Positions 1 through 5,750 of a stretch of 8,124 nucleotides of DNA are shown piece after piece. Position numbers and translations under genes: made by a program. The stretch spans positions 1 to 8,124 of the forward strand of contig CANRHJ010000087.1 in the NCBI GenBank assembly GCA_947630355.1. Direction: 5' to 3'. Under the pieces are notes generated by a model, which saw only the letters and a program-made list of their open reading frames with translations, was not told the DNA's origin and ran no database searches. The number at the start of each line of letters is the position of its first letter. Position 1 is the first letter of the stretch. Source of the stretch: Candidatus Gastranaerophilales bacterium (GTDB lineage Bacteria > Cyanobacteriota > Vampirovibrionia > Gastranaerophilales > Gastranaerophilaceae).

Positions 1-110
1 TACTTGAAAAAGCATTCCATAACCGCATTGTCATAGGGATGACCCTTAGCGGAAAAGGATTGTACCATTGCCAAATGTACAAGGGCTTCATATTTTGCAA
101 AAGCATAAGG
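1..110 (-). mobile_element. IS3-like transposase (OrfB) C-terminal fragment
   Basis: Read on the minus strand, about 105 to 1, an open frame running off the left edge carries the peptide QSFSAKGHPYDNAVMECFFK. This is the conserved block around the third catalytic acidic residue (the Glu of DDE, here in MECFFK) of IS3-family OrfB integrase-core transposases. The preceding residues (YAFAKYEALVHLAMV) fit the helix that normally leads into the block. The upstream His-Ser-Asp block with the second catalytic Asp is missing, and homology fades near position 105. The frame stays open back to about 233 but crosses the terminator hairpin there, so that part is not credible coding sequence. I read this as a 5'-truncated remnant of an insertion sequence lying just beyond the operon end. 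The rest lies outside the window. The right-hand boundary is approximate. Confidence 0.7.
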
Positions 111-215
111 ATGTGCAGCGTTAAAATAGGTTTTAGCTTTTGTGCAAGTAGGGCGAACACAAGAAAAGACGCAACCCCGAAGATTGCGCCTCTGCCCCAA
201 AAAGTCAGGTATCAG

Positions 216-252
216 AAAAAAGGTGCCGGGAAGCATCACTGCTCACCGGCAC
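216..252 (-). terminator. rho-independent terminator of the operon
   Basis: On the minus strand a stem GTGCCGG (plus 246-252) pairs with CCGGCAC (plus 223-229). An inner AGC/GCT pairing gives a small loop, and the hairpin is followed by a C and six T residues (plus 216-221). This is a textbook intrinsic terminator about 80 bases after the last stop codon at 335. It ends transcription of the minus-strand gene set. The plus-strand side has a weaker ATTCTTTT tail, so some bidirectional activity is possible. Confidence 0.85.
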
Positions 253-334
253 ATTCTTTTCTGCTCTATAAATGATGCGCAAATCTTCACGGCTGCATAA
301 TGTTCAGGCATAAAATCTGCTTGAGTCCCAATCG
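253..334. other. intergenic, operon 3' end, nothing recognised
   Basis: This is the 3' untranslated stretch between the last stop codon and the terminator hairpin. I see no open frame with a ribosome binding site, no clear insertion-sequence end and no other repeat. Together with 111-215 it makes up most of the gene-free left edge of the window. Confidence 0.5.
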
Positions 335-811
335 TTATACTACTTGATATAAAGCCGAAGCGAACAAAGAGCACAGAACGTATGGAATCATAGACGCAAC
401 AGCGACAAAGTAGCAATATGCGAATCTCGTTTCCCGCTTTCCCCTAACGACTACTGTGATAATTCTAACTGTTTCATAAAACAGATAGCTAAACAAGACA
501 CCGACCCAGTCGAACTTAAACAGGGCTGTAATCAGGCTCATGCCAAACCATACCGTCAGTTCGATAATCAGAGGATAAATCGGTATTTTTGCACCGCAAC
601 TCCTGCATCGACCTTTGCAAACAAGGAATGATATGATAGGTAATTGCAGGAGTGCGGGTATTTTCTTCCCACAACTATCGCAGGTACACTTTGAGGAGTT
701 AATCAACCTTGTGTTTCCCGATGTGAGACGAAGAATGTTCGTTGTCGCCAACCCACCTATATGGTAGTAAATAAGGCATATCGCTATAATAATTATAATA
801 TGACTCAACAT
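335..811 (-). CDS. orphan prepilin-peptidase N-terminal-like (DiS_P_DiS) membrane protein
   Basis: This 158-residue protein begins with a hydrophobic helix (about residues 4-22). It then has a cysteine-rich segment with C44xxC47 and C69xxC72, containing LPIISFLVCKGRCRSCGAKI followed by YPLIIEL. That pattern is the N-terminal domain of A24 prepilin peptidases (PilD/ComC type), where two CxxC pairs bind zinc on the cytoplasmic face. The A24 family usually runs to about 220-290 residues, with two catalytic aspartates, one in a GxGD motif. Neither the motif nor the length is present: after the cysteine domain there are only two or three hydrophobic stretches and a basic patch (RGKRETR). Peptidase activity is therefore not expected. 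The ATG at 809-811 has no good ribosome binding site, and an inverted repeat lies just upstream. It is the last gene before the terminator. It could be a decayed peptidase or a stand-alone zinc-binding membrane protein. Confidence 0.65.
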   Translation of the reverse strand: MLSHIIIIIAICLIYYHIGGLATTNILRLTSGNTRLINSSKCTCDSCGKKIPALLQLPIISFLVCKGRCRSCGAKIPIYPLIIELTVWFGMSLITALFKFDWVGVLFSYLFYETVRIITVVVRGKRETRFAYCYFVAVASMIPYVLCSLFASALYQVV

Positions 812-825
812 TCTGATTATCTGTT

Positions 826-851
826 CGGAAAGAGTTTATATAAACTTTCCG
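826..851. repeat. imperfect inverted repeat upstream of the last gene
   Basis: CGGAAA (826-831) pairs with TTTCCG (846-851), and GTTTA (834-838) pairs with TAAAC (841-845), with a two-base bulge and an AT-rich centre. It lies in the 69-base gap between the DUF805 gene and the last gene. No T-tract follows on the minus strand, so it is not a standard terminator. An operator, an mRNA-stabilising hairpin or chance are all possible. Confidence 0.4.
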
Positions 852-880
852 GCAATGTTATATCATAACTAAAAAGAACC

Positions 881-1474
881 TTAATTTCTTGGAGCCGGTC
901 CCCATTCATTATCGGCATCGCTTGCCTTGCAGTATTGAACTATAAGGATGATAAATCCGGCAAGCGGGATCAGGCCCATGAAGATGTAATACCAATGTTT
1001 ACCCGTGTCATGTAATCTTCTAATGCCAAGAGAAAGACCGGGGATAAGCAATCCTAAGGTAATCAGTTGGCCTACGACTGGAATCCAAGAAGTGAAAAGA
1101 CTCACAAGGAAATTAAAAAGAAATGCCCACCAATACTCACTTGCAGTTGAGCGACCTGTAAAGTTCACATAATTTACAAAGAACAATTTAATGGCTTCTC
1201 CAAATGAAACCCTTTTAGGAGAGCCATTGGGGTCCATATTGGCATAGGTATAAGTATTAGGCTGCGCATAAAATTGAGAATTTGCCGGTTGTACGGGTTG
1301 ATTAAATTGATTATTACTTTGTGCATATTGGGCATTCATAAGAGGTTGTGTTTGGGCGTTATTATGAACTCCATTGGTTATGGGTGCAGTATTCACAGGT
1401 GCTTGTTTGGCTCCACAGTTCATGCAAAAAGCTGAACCATCCTCAATTTTTGCTCCACATTGTTGACAAAACAT
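881..1474 (-). CDS. zinc-ribbon DUF805 membrane protein
   Basis: This 197-residue protein has three parts. An N-terminal zinc ribbon carries C3xxC6 and C17xxC20 (MFCQQCGAKI, AFCMNCGAK). A disordered linker of about 65 residues is rich in Q, N, P, A and Y. From residue 88 there is a DUF805 (YhaH-type) domain with its diagnostic motifs FTGRSTASEYWW, IRRLHDTGKHWYY and NEWGPAP and about three membrane helices. DUF805 proteins are small inner or cytoplasmic membrane proteins of unknown function. The ATG at 1472-1474 is preceded by GGAGGT (plus 1482-1487) at seven-base spacing. A 73-base gap separates it from the lipoprotein gene upstream, so it may have its own promoter, although I could not identify a convincing one. 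The ribbon and linker resemble those of its neighbours at 3467-4501 and 4513-5373. Confidence 0.9.
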   Translation of the reverse strand: MFCQQCGAKIEDGSAFCMNCGAKQAPVNTAPITNGVHNNAQTQPLMNAQYAQSNNQFNQPVQPANSQFYAQPNTYTYANMDPNGSPKRVSFGEAIKLFFVNYVNFTGRSTASEYWWAFLFNFLVSLFTSWIPVVGQLITLGLLIPGLSLGIRRLHDTGKHWYYIFMGLIPLAGFIILIVQYCKASDADNEWGPAPRN

Positions 1475-1494
1475 TTATTTTACCTCCAATAAAA

Positions 1495-1506
1495 AAATAC
1501 GTATTT
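1495..1506. repeat. 12-bp perfect palindrome upstream of the DUF805 gene
   Basis: AAATACGTATTT is self-complementary and sits 21 bases before the DUF805 start codon, immediately upstream of its ribosome binding site. On the minus strand it runs into a T-rich stretch, but the stem is AT-rich with no loop, so it is a poor terminator. It could be an operator half-site pair or chance in an AT-rich gap. Confidence 0.25.
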
Positions 1507-1547
1507 ATCGATCCCATTCGCTCTTTCTATAATACAATAAGCACTTT

Positions 1548-2711
1548 TTAGAAATCCACATTCACAATAAACCTAAAGGATACTCTGCGCGACGCAGCCA
1601 AATCAACATTTCCATTCGCATCGTAAACAGGCTTACTGTTGGAATATCCGACGTTTTCGAGTGTACTGCTGATTTTTGAAACGTCAACACCGGTATCGGC
1701 TGATAAGCAATAATTCTTGACATTTAAGGCTCTATCTTCGGAAAGCTGCAAGCCGCTCGCATATGTACTGCCTTCGACGGGAGCCGTGTGTCCTTCAACC
1801 ATTGTTTTGGAAATGAACCCTTCATACTTGTCAGAGAAAGCAACTGTTGTATATGCTTTTATAAATTTATTAAGAAATGCTTTGCCATCACCGGTAAGTT
1901 CGGAGGAATCACCGCCGAACAACACAGAAGAATCAAGCGCAATTTCGCCGGTTTCTTTGTTTACCGTTACTTCAATACCTTCTTCGGCAAAAGCGGTTGC
2001 AAGATCGTCAAAAAGGCTATTCTTTTTATTAATAACATCTTCTAACTGAGCACCGGAGACAACCAAATAAACATCTGCGCCGCCGTCGTACTTTGCATAG
2101 ACATAATAGGCAAGAGAATTTCTTGAAATACTGGCATAATCCTTATAGCCCTCCAATAACTTCTCACCGGTCATAGTATCAACCAAGTCATAGAGCGAGT
2201 TAGTATTTGGTGTTTTGACAATCCAAGGAGCAAAGTGATAACCCTTGATAGTATAATCATTATCCTTGTATGAATAGTAGTAACTATCCCCATCTATTTT
2301 CTTGGAGGCCATAAAATCATCAGTCCAAACAGAGTGAACGTCATCCTGTGGACCATTAAAGAACACGTTGCCGTTTTTGTCGATCAATGTATAGTAATCT
2401 CCGCTTCTGACCATCCAGCTTTGTTCGAACATTTTATCAAAATATACGCTGTCGTAAGTTCCCTCCAAAATATTTTTGCCCTCTAAATTGTAAATCTTAT
2501 CCCCACACTGAATAACCTGTCCATATATCGTAATATTATCATCGAACTCAGAAGAAAGGATATTACCCTTATTATCCATGACAGCATATGTTGATGCGCC
2601 GTCTGCATATTTGCTGGCTACATAGTAGCCGTTGCTTACGCTGCTGGGCTTAAAACCGGTTAAATCATAGCTAAACATCAATTCGCCGTTGCTGTTGTAT
2701 ACTTCACCCAC
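1548..2711 (-). CDS. C-terminal part of frameshifted lipoprotein: WG-like repeats plus OmpA-like domain
   Basis: This frame is open further upstream, past its nominal GTG at 2709-2711. It continues the protein encoded at 2678-3436: the join reads as a smooth repeat (AFDDGSYSIEGKVGEVYNS). Residues 1-215 of this part carry WG-like beta repeats of the form Y-x-[VL]-[IM]-D-x-[KN]-G-[NK] (YAVMDNKGN, YTLIDKNGN, YDLVDTMTGE). Residues from about 245 to 387 form an OmpA/MotB-like domain: a beta strand and VLFGGDSSELT, then VEGHTAPVEG, LQLSEDRALNV and a terminal SRRVSFRF. That fold normally holds peptidoglycan, using an Asp in GHTD and the Arg of LSxxRA. Here the Arg is kept (R327) but the Asp is Ala (codon at 1782-1784). 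The domain should be extracellular. On its own, the GTG has only a weak, closely placed GAGGG, so independent translation is doubtful. The intact protein would be near 630 residues. Confidence 0.75.
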   Translation of the reverse strand: MGEVYNSNGELMFSYDLTGFKPSSVSNGYYVASKYADGASTYAVMDNKGNILSSEFDDNITIYGQVIQCGDKIYNLEGKNILEGTYDSVYFDKMFEQSWMVRSGDYYTLIDKNGNVFFNGPQDDVHSVWTDDFMASKKIDGDSYYYSYKDNDYTIKGYHFAPWIVKTPNTNSLYDLVDTMTGEKLLEGYKDYASISRNSLAYYVYAKYDGGADVYLVVSGAQLEDVINKKNSLFDDLATAFAEEGIEVTVNKETGEIALDSSVLFGGDSSELTGDGKAFLNKFIKAYTTVAFSDKYEGFISKTMVEGHTAPVEGSTYASGLQLSEDRALNVKNYCLSADTGVDVSKISSTLENVGYSNSKPVYDANGNVDLAASRRVSFRFIVNVDF

Positions 2712-3436
2712 TTTACCCTCAATGGAATAGGAACCATCATCAAAAGCTTTGCTCCTTCGGGCAATGTTTCACCGTTTTCGTTTAATGTAACGCGATTCTT
2801 TTCCGCATCATTAAACCAAAAGTATCTACCGTTTGCATCCATTGAAGTATAATATGAACCGCTGGCACCGGGAACAAATTTTTCAGTAATCATATCATAA
2901 ACTGCCCAGTTGCCTTTATATAATATATCATAACTTCTGCCATAACAGCTAAGACCTTCATCGGTATAGCTGACTACCGCTTCGTCATCTGAATATGTAC
3001 GCTCTGTTACCTTGGCTGCAGTGATATAACGGTCACTCATAATTCTGTATGTTGCAAACCCAGCAACAATGGTATTTCCTTTGCCGTCAATAAGATAAGA
3101 AGCGTTTAAGCTTGCAATATCGTTTTTGTCAGCTGCGACAACCTTTGTGACTTCAAAATATTTCCCTCTGGGAGTTACATCTGTAAAAACTGCACCTGTA
3201 TCGTGTGCGCCGTTAAAGGATATAACGCCCCAAAGGTTATTTTCATCTTTATAATAGACCCCGCCTTCAGCGGTTGTAAAGTTATCTCTATTTAGTGTGC
3301 CGACTTTTTCAGCTACTAAATATTCGGCAAATTCACCGTTCACAACATTATTGTTTTTGTCTACAGCTTTTTCGCAACCTGCAAACATAGAAACTATTAG
3401 AATAGCCACTAAAATGAAAGATATATGCTTTTTCAC
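2678..3436 (-). CDS. N-terminal part of frameshifted WG-repeat lipoprotein
   Basis: The protein opens with a lipoprotein signal peptide: KK, a hydrophobic core, then FAGC with the lipid-modified cysteine at residue 21. This places the mature protein outside the membrane. A WG-repeat-like region follows, best seen at YYKDENNLWGVISFNG (W69-G70) and again at NWAVYDMITEKFV. After about residue 230 the frame degenerates into a short tail of roughly 22 residues without repeat character and stops at 2678, while the homologous continuation is found one frame over. The start is GTG at 3434-3436, chosen because AAAGGA lies about nine bases upstream and because it begins the signal peptide exactly. The gene follows the zinc-ribbon gene at 3467-4501 after 30 bases, consistent with one operon. 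The likely role is cell-surface sensing or wall binding; the function is unknown. Confidence 0.75.
   Translation of the reverse strand: MKKHISFILVAILIVSMFAGCEKAVDKNNNVVNGEFAEYLVAEKVGTLNRDNFTTAEGGVYYKDENNLWGVISFNGAHDTGAVFTDVTPRGKYFEVTKVVAADKNDIASLNASYLIDGKGNTIVAGFATYRIMSDRYITAAKVTERTYSDDEAVVSYTDEGLSCYGRSYDILYKGNWAVYDMITEKFVPGASGSYYTSMDANGRYFWFNDAEKNRVTLNENGETLPEGAKLLMMVPIPLRVKWVKYTTATAN
2742..2750 (-). other. apparent -1 frameshift site in the lipoprotein gene
   Basis: Minus-strand sequence here reads GCAAAGCTTTTGAT. In the upstream frame it encodes GAKLLMM; in the frame that continues the repeats it encodes SKAFDDG. Adding one A to the AAA run (plus 2748-2750) or one T to the TTTT run (plus 2742-2745) restores a single frame reading EGAKAFDDG or EGAKLFDDG. 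It could be a real one-base deletion or a homopolymer sequencing or assembly error. No canonical X-XXY-YYZ slippery heptamer is present in the upstream frame. Confidence 0.75.
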
Positions 3437-3466
3437 TTCTAATTCATCCTTTCCATAATGATAAGT

Positions 3467-4501
3467 TTAATTCCTGTTGCCGTTTGCAATAAAACCCTTG
3501 TACTGCTTTTCAATCTTGCTAAAGGTTATGACAGCCGAAACTCCAGCAATGAGCCACCAAAACGGGAAAGATCCAGAAACAAGAGACAGCAAAACCTCAA
3601 TAATACTCAGAATAAGAATGAGGATTGCACAGACATTGCTTTTGGCCAAATGCATACCTAAGGCCAATCCGGCCAAGATTAGGGCGTCGATAATTCCTAA
3701 AGGATTAAATAAACAAGAAACAATAAAAGTTAATCCAGCACAAATATAACAAAGTATAGCAATGCTTGTAATGTTTTTTCTCAAAGAGGGTTGTGCGTAC
3801 TTACTAATAAATTCCTTTCTGCTTACTGGATAACCAGCCGAGGGAGTGTAAGTTTCATTAGAGGTATAACGACTCGTTTGCGGCTCAAACTGTTGATAAG
3901 GTGAAGTGCTCGGCGAAGGCGCATTCTGCGCATTCATATCGGAACGTTTTTGACCACAAACAGAACAAAAAAGTGTACCTTCTGGCATTTGGCTTCCGCA
4001 TCCATTGCAAAACACCGGTACATTATTATTCGCAGGATCTGTCCTATTCTCATTTATAATGCCGGTTTCCTCGAAACCGTCATTTTCGTTGAGAAGTTGC
4101 GTAGTATTACCATCAAAATAATTACCTGCGTTTGATACTGCGGTAGAGGGATAATATGTTTTTGGTGCCGCCATATTAGAAAGTATATTTTCTATATTAG
4201 CAATTCTATTTTTCCAGGGGCCTTTTACAGCACTACCGACAAATCCCGTTATGCCCAGTTCACCAACATAGACGCCGGGGAAGAACGCGTACTTCATCCA
4301 AGTCTCCAGTCTTACCATATTGCCAATGTATGATAATTTGAAGAATGTTGGATTCCCCAAAACGCCTTGACCTTTTTTGAATACATTTTCTCCATCGTAG
4401 TTAATATATTCGTAACCTTCAGATTGTAAATATTGATTTATGGTTGCATGTACTGTTTGAGGCGCTACATTCATTTGAAATTCCTTAACATATCGTGCCA
4501 T
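3467..4501 (-). CDS. membrane protein with central zinc ribbon and unrecognised N-terminal domain
   Basis: Residues 1-110 of this 344-residue protein form a compact alpha/beta domain I do not recognise (YVKEFQMNVAPQTVHATINQ, then YINYDGENVFKKGQG, LSYIGNMVRLETWMKY and GELGITGFVG). Residues 165-182 form a zinc ribbon (C165xxC168, C179xxC182; VFCNGCGSQMPEGTLFCSVCG). A linker rich in S, P, T, Q and Y follows (about 187-228). Residues 244-327 contain about four hydrophobic helices, ending in a basic tail. The first domain and ribbon are probably cytoplasmic. The ATG at 4499-4501 has AAGGAG at seven-base spacing. Only 11 bases separate it from the stop of the upstream gene, and its ribosome binding site lies next to that stop, suggesting translational coupling. 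A ribbon in the middle of the chain is less common than the N-terminal form. The function is unknown; an adaptor role in a membrane complex is inference. Confidence 0.8.
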   Translation of the reverse strand: MARYVKEFQMNVAPQTVHATINQYLQSEGYEYINYDGENVFKKGQGVLGNPTFFKLSYIGNMVRLETWMKYAFFPGVYVGELGITGFVGSAVKGPWKNRIANIENILSNMAAPKTYYPSTAVSNAGNYFDGNTTQLLNENDGFEETGIINENRTDPANNNVPVFCNGCGSQMPEGTLFCSVCGQKRSDMNAQNAPSPSTSPYQQFEPQTSRYTSNETYTPSAGYPVSRKEFISKYAQPSLRKNITSIAILCYICAGLTFIVSCLFNPLGIIDALILAGLALGMHLAKSNVCAILILILSIIEVLLSLVSGSFPFWWLIAGVSAVITFSKIEKQYKGFIANGNRN

Positions 4502-4512
4502 AATCCTTCTCC

Positions 4513-5373
4513 TTATTTAGCGGTTGTTACATTCCTTACTAAAGCGTCATTAGATTCGGGATTAACACTGATCGCAGAGATACAAATCATATAATTATCC
4601 AGTTTTCTAACATAGAAAGTATTGGAGAAATCACCATTGCCGTTTTTAAATTCGCACTCGGCCTTTGTATATGTATAACCGGCAATAGTGGCAGTAGAAT
4701 ATGTTTCAGGAATTTTATATTCCACGCCCGATACAGATTCAAGCGATTTCATCGCTGAGTCGAGATAATCTTCTTCATCATAGATGGGAAATGTCGGCAA
4801 TTCTTCGTAACTGATATAAATTAAACTCATAGTATCATCAGCGATAAAATATACGCCACATTCCGTATTAGAAGTTTCTGCAGCACTATATGTTGCTTGG
4901 TCGGCATTGGAAAATCCGGCAGGTAATGCCAATTTAATATCTGCCCACTCATTTGTGTAAACAGACCCGTCGAAATTCCCCTTGGAGTAATAGAGTTTAT
5001 CCGGTCTATCCTCTGATGAATGATTGGTGTAATCACTGACATGGTTGCTATAGTTACTGTTATTTCCGGAATTGCCGCCATATTCTTGTTCTTGCAACAC
5101 CTTCTCTGCAACCATACCAATACCGGCCAAAACAATCAAAATTGCTGCTACAATACCGATAATCAACCCTGTTTTCTTTTTTGCAGGTTTGTTTGGCGGG
5201 ACAGGCGGCTGCCAAGATTGATTATAAGATGAATCTTGATTATACTGATTTTGAACATAAGTTGGCTGGCTTTGATTTTGATTATCCATTATAAAATCCG
5301 AGCCACCACATGCTTGACAAAACCTTGCCTCAACTGGCACATTAGAACCGCAATTTTTACATTGTTTATTCAT
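4513..5373 (-). CDS. zinc-ribbon single-pass membrane protein with extracytoplasmic domain
   Basis: This 286-residue protein starts with a zinc ribbon (C5xxC8, C19xxC22). A Q/N/Y/P-rich linker (about 30-62) and a basic PAKKK stop then precede one membrane helix (about 68-88). A second N/S/G-rich linker (95-120) leads into an extracytoplasmic alpha/beta domain (about 125-286). The positive charges before the helix predict the ribbon inside and the C-terminal domain outside. The outer domain has alternating strands (SLIYISYEELP, AGYTYTKAECEF, TFYVRKLDNYMICIS) like small lipoprotein-type domains that follow zinc-ribbon anchors in many Clostridia; I cannot name the family. Three outer cysteines (172, 240, 264) could allow a disulfide. 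The ATG at 5371-5373 has TAGGAG at about seven bases. Its position after the effector and DUF4176 genes makes it one candidate for an immunity or anchoring partner, but this is inference. Confidence 0.82.
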   Translation of the reverse strand: MNKQCKNCGSNVPVEARFCQACGGSDFIMDNQNQSQPTYVQNQYNQDSSYNQSWQPPVPPNKPAKKKTGLIIGIVAAILIVLAGIGMVAEKVLQEQEYGGNSGNNSNYSNHVSDYTNHSSEDRPDKLYYSKGNFDGSVYTNEWADIKLALPAGFSNADQATYSAAETSNTECGVYFIADDTMSLIYISYEELPTFPIYDEEDYLDSAMKSLESVSGVEYKIPETYSTATIAGYTYTKAECEFKNGNGDFSNTFYVRKLDNYMICISAISVNPESNDALVRNVTTAK

Positions 5374-5410
5374 CGAATAACTCCTATCTACTTTACAATC
5401 TTTTTAGTTT

Positions 5411-5722
5411 TTATTGTTCGTCAGCAACTGCCATGCCTTCTTTTAACATTCCATCTTCGGTGTATGATTGATCCAAATAGTTAAGGAAATTTTCACGTTC
5501 AGGGTTACTGTATCCTACAAAAATCACATCGTTTATATCTTCGTGATTGAATAAAAAATTATACTCATTACTCAAATAACCTTCCGGATATATTACTCCA
5601 ATGTAATCGAAGACTGTATCCGGATGGTCCTCTGAAACGGGTTTTATCCCAATTATCATTAGTTTCTTTGTACCTTCTTTTAATAAAACGACACTTCCGA
5701 TTGGTAATAAATTTTTAAACAT
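5411..5722 (-). CDS. DUF4176-type T7SSb-associated protein
   Basis: This small soluble protein (103 residues from the ATG) has the hallmarks of DUF4176: LLPIGSVVLLKEGTKKLMIIG at the start, then FDYIGVIYPEGYL, FLFNHEDINDVIFVGY and a helical acidic tail. DUF4176 genes are known from type VIIb secretion and LXG toxin loci of Bacillota, where they sit beside effector genes and are thought to be accessory or chaperone-like. Their biochemical activity is not something I can state. The chosen start is ATG at 5720-5722, with AAAGGGG (plus 5731-5737) eight bases upstream. A longer frame from a TTG at 5738-5740 would begin before that ribosome binding site and add six residues unlike the family, so I reject it. 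It follows the 468-residue gene after 28 bases, supporting a functional pair. No signal peptide or membrane helix is present, so it should be cytoplasmic. Confidence 0.8.
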   Translation of the reverse strand: MFKNLLPIGSVVLLKEGTKKLMIIGIKPVSEDHPDTVFDYIGVIYPEGYLSNEYNFLFNHEDINDVIFVGYSNPERENFLNYLDQSYTEDGMLKEGMAVADEQ

Positions 5723-5730
5723 CTTTTTTA

Positions 5731-5737
5731 CCCCTTT
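5731..5737 (-). promoter_or_regulatory. ribosome binding site that fixes the DUF4176 start
   Basis: AAAGGGG on the minus strand lies eight bases before the ATG at 5720-5722 and inside the possible TTG-initiated extension. It decides in favour of the shorter protein. Confidence 0.65.
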
Positions 5738-5750
5738 CAAATTATATTTC

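Noticed and set aside
39..275. Plus-strand open frame of 78 codons at the left edge
   Set aside because: It is antisense to the transposase fragment and runs through the terminator hairpin. The translation shows no domain and there is no ribosome binding site.
335..811. Active prepilin peptidase
   Set aside because: The catalytic GxGD motif and second aspartate are absent and the protein is much shorter than the family.
1475..1547. Sigma-70 promoter for the DUF805 gene (minus-strand TATTAT/TATAGA near 1526-1535)
   Set aside because: A -10-like box exists, but no acceptable -35 box lies at 16-18 bases. AT-rich gaps produce such boxes by chance.
1717..2049. Plus-strand open frames opposite the OmpA-like region and elsewhere
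   Set aside because: They are antisense shadows of well-supported minus-strand genes, without ribosome binding sites or domain character.
2742..2750. Programmed -1 ribosomal frameshifting in the lipoprotein gene
   Set aside because: There is no slippery heptamer in the correct phase and I saw no clear downstream stimulatory stem. A simple indel explains the data better.
5411..5740. Longer DUF4176 protein from a TTG start at 5738-5740
   Set aside because: The ribosome binding site AAAGGGG lies inside this extension, and the family begins near the ATG at 5720-5722.
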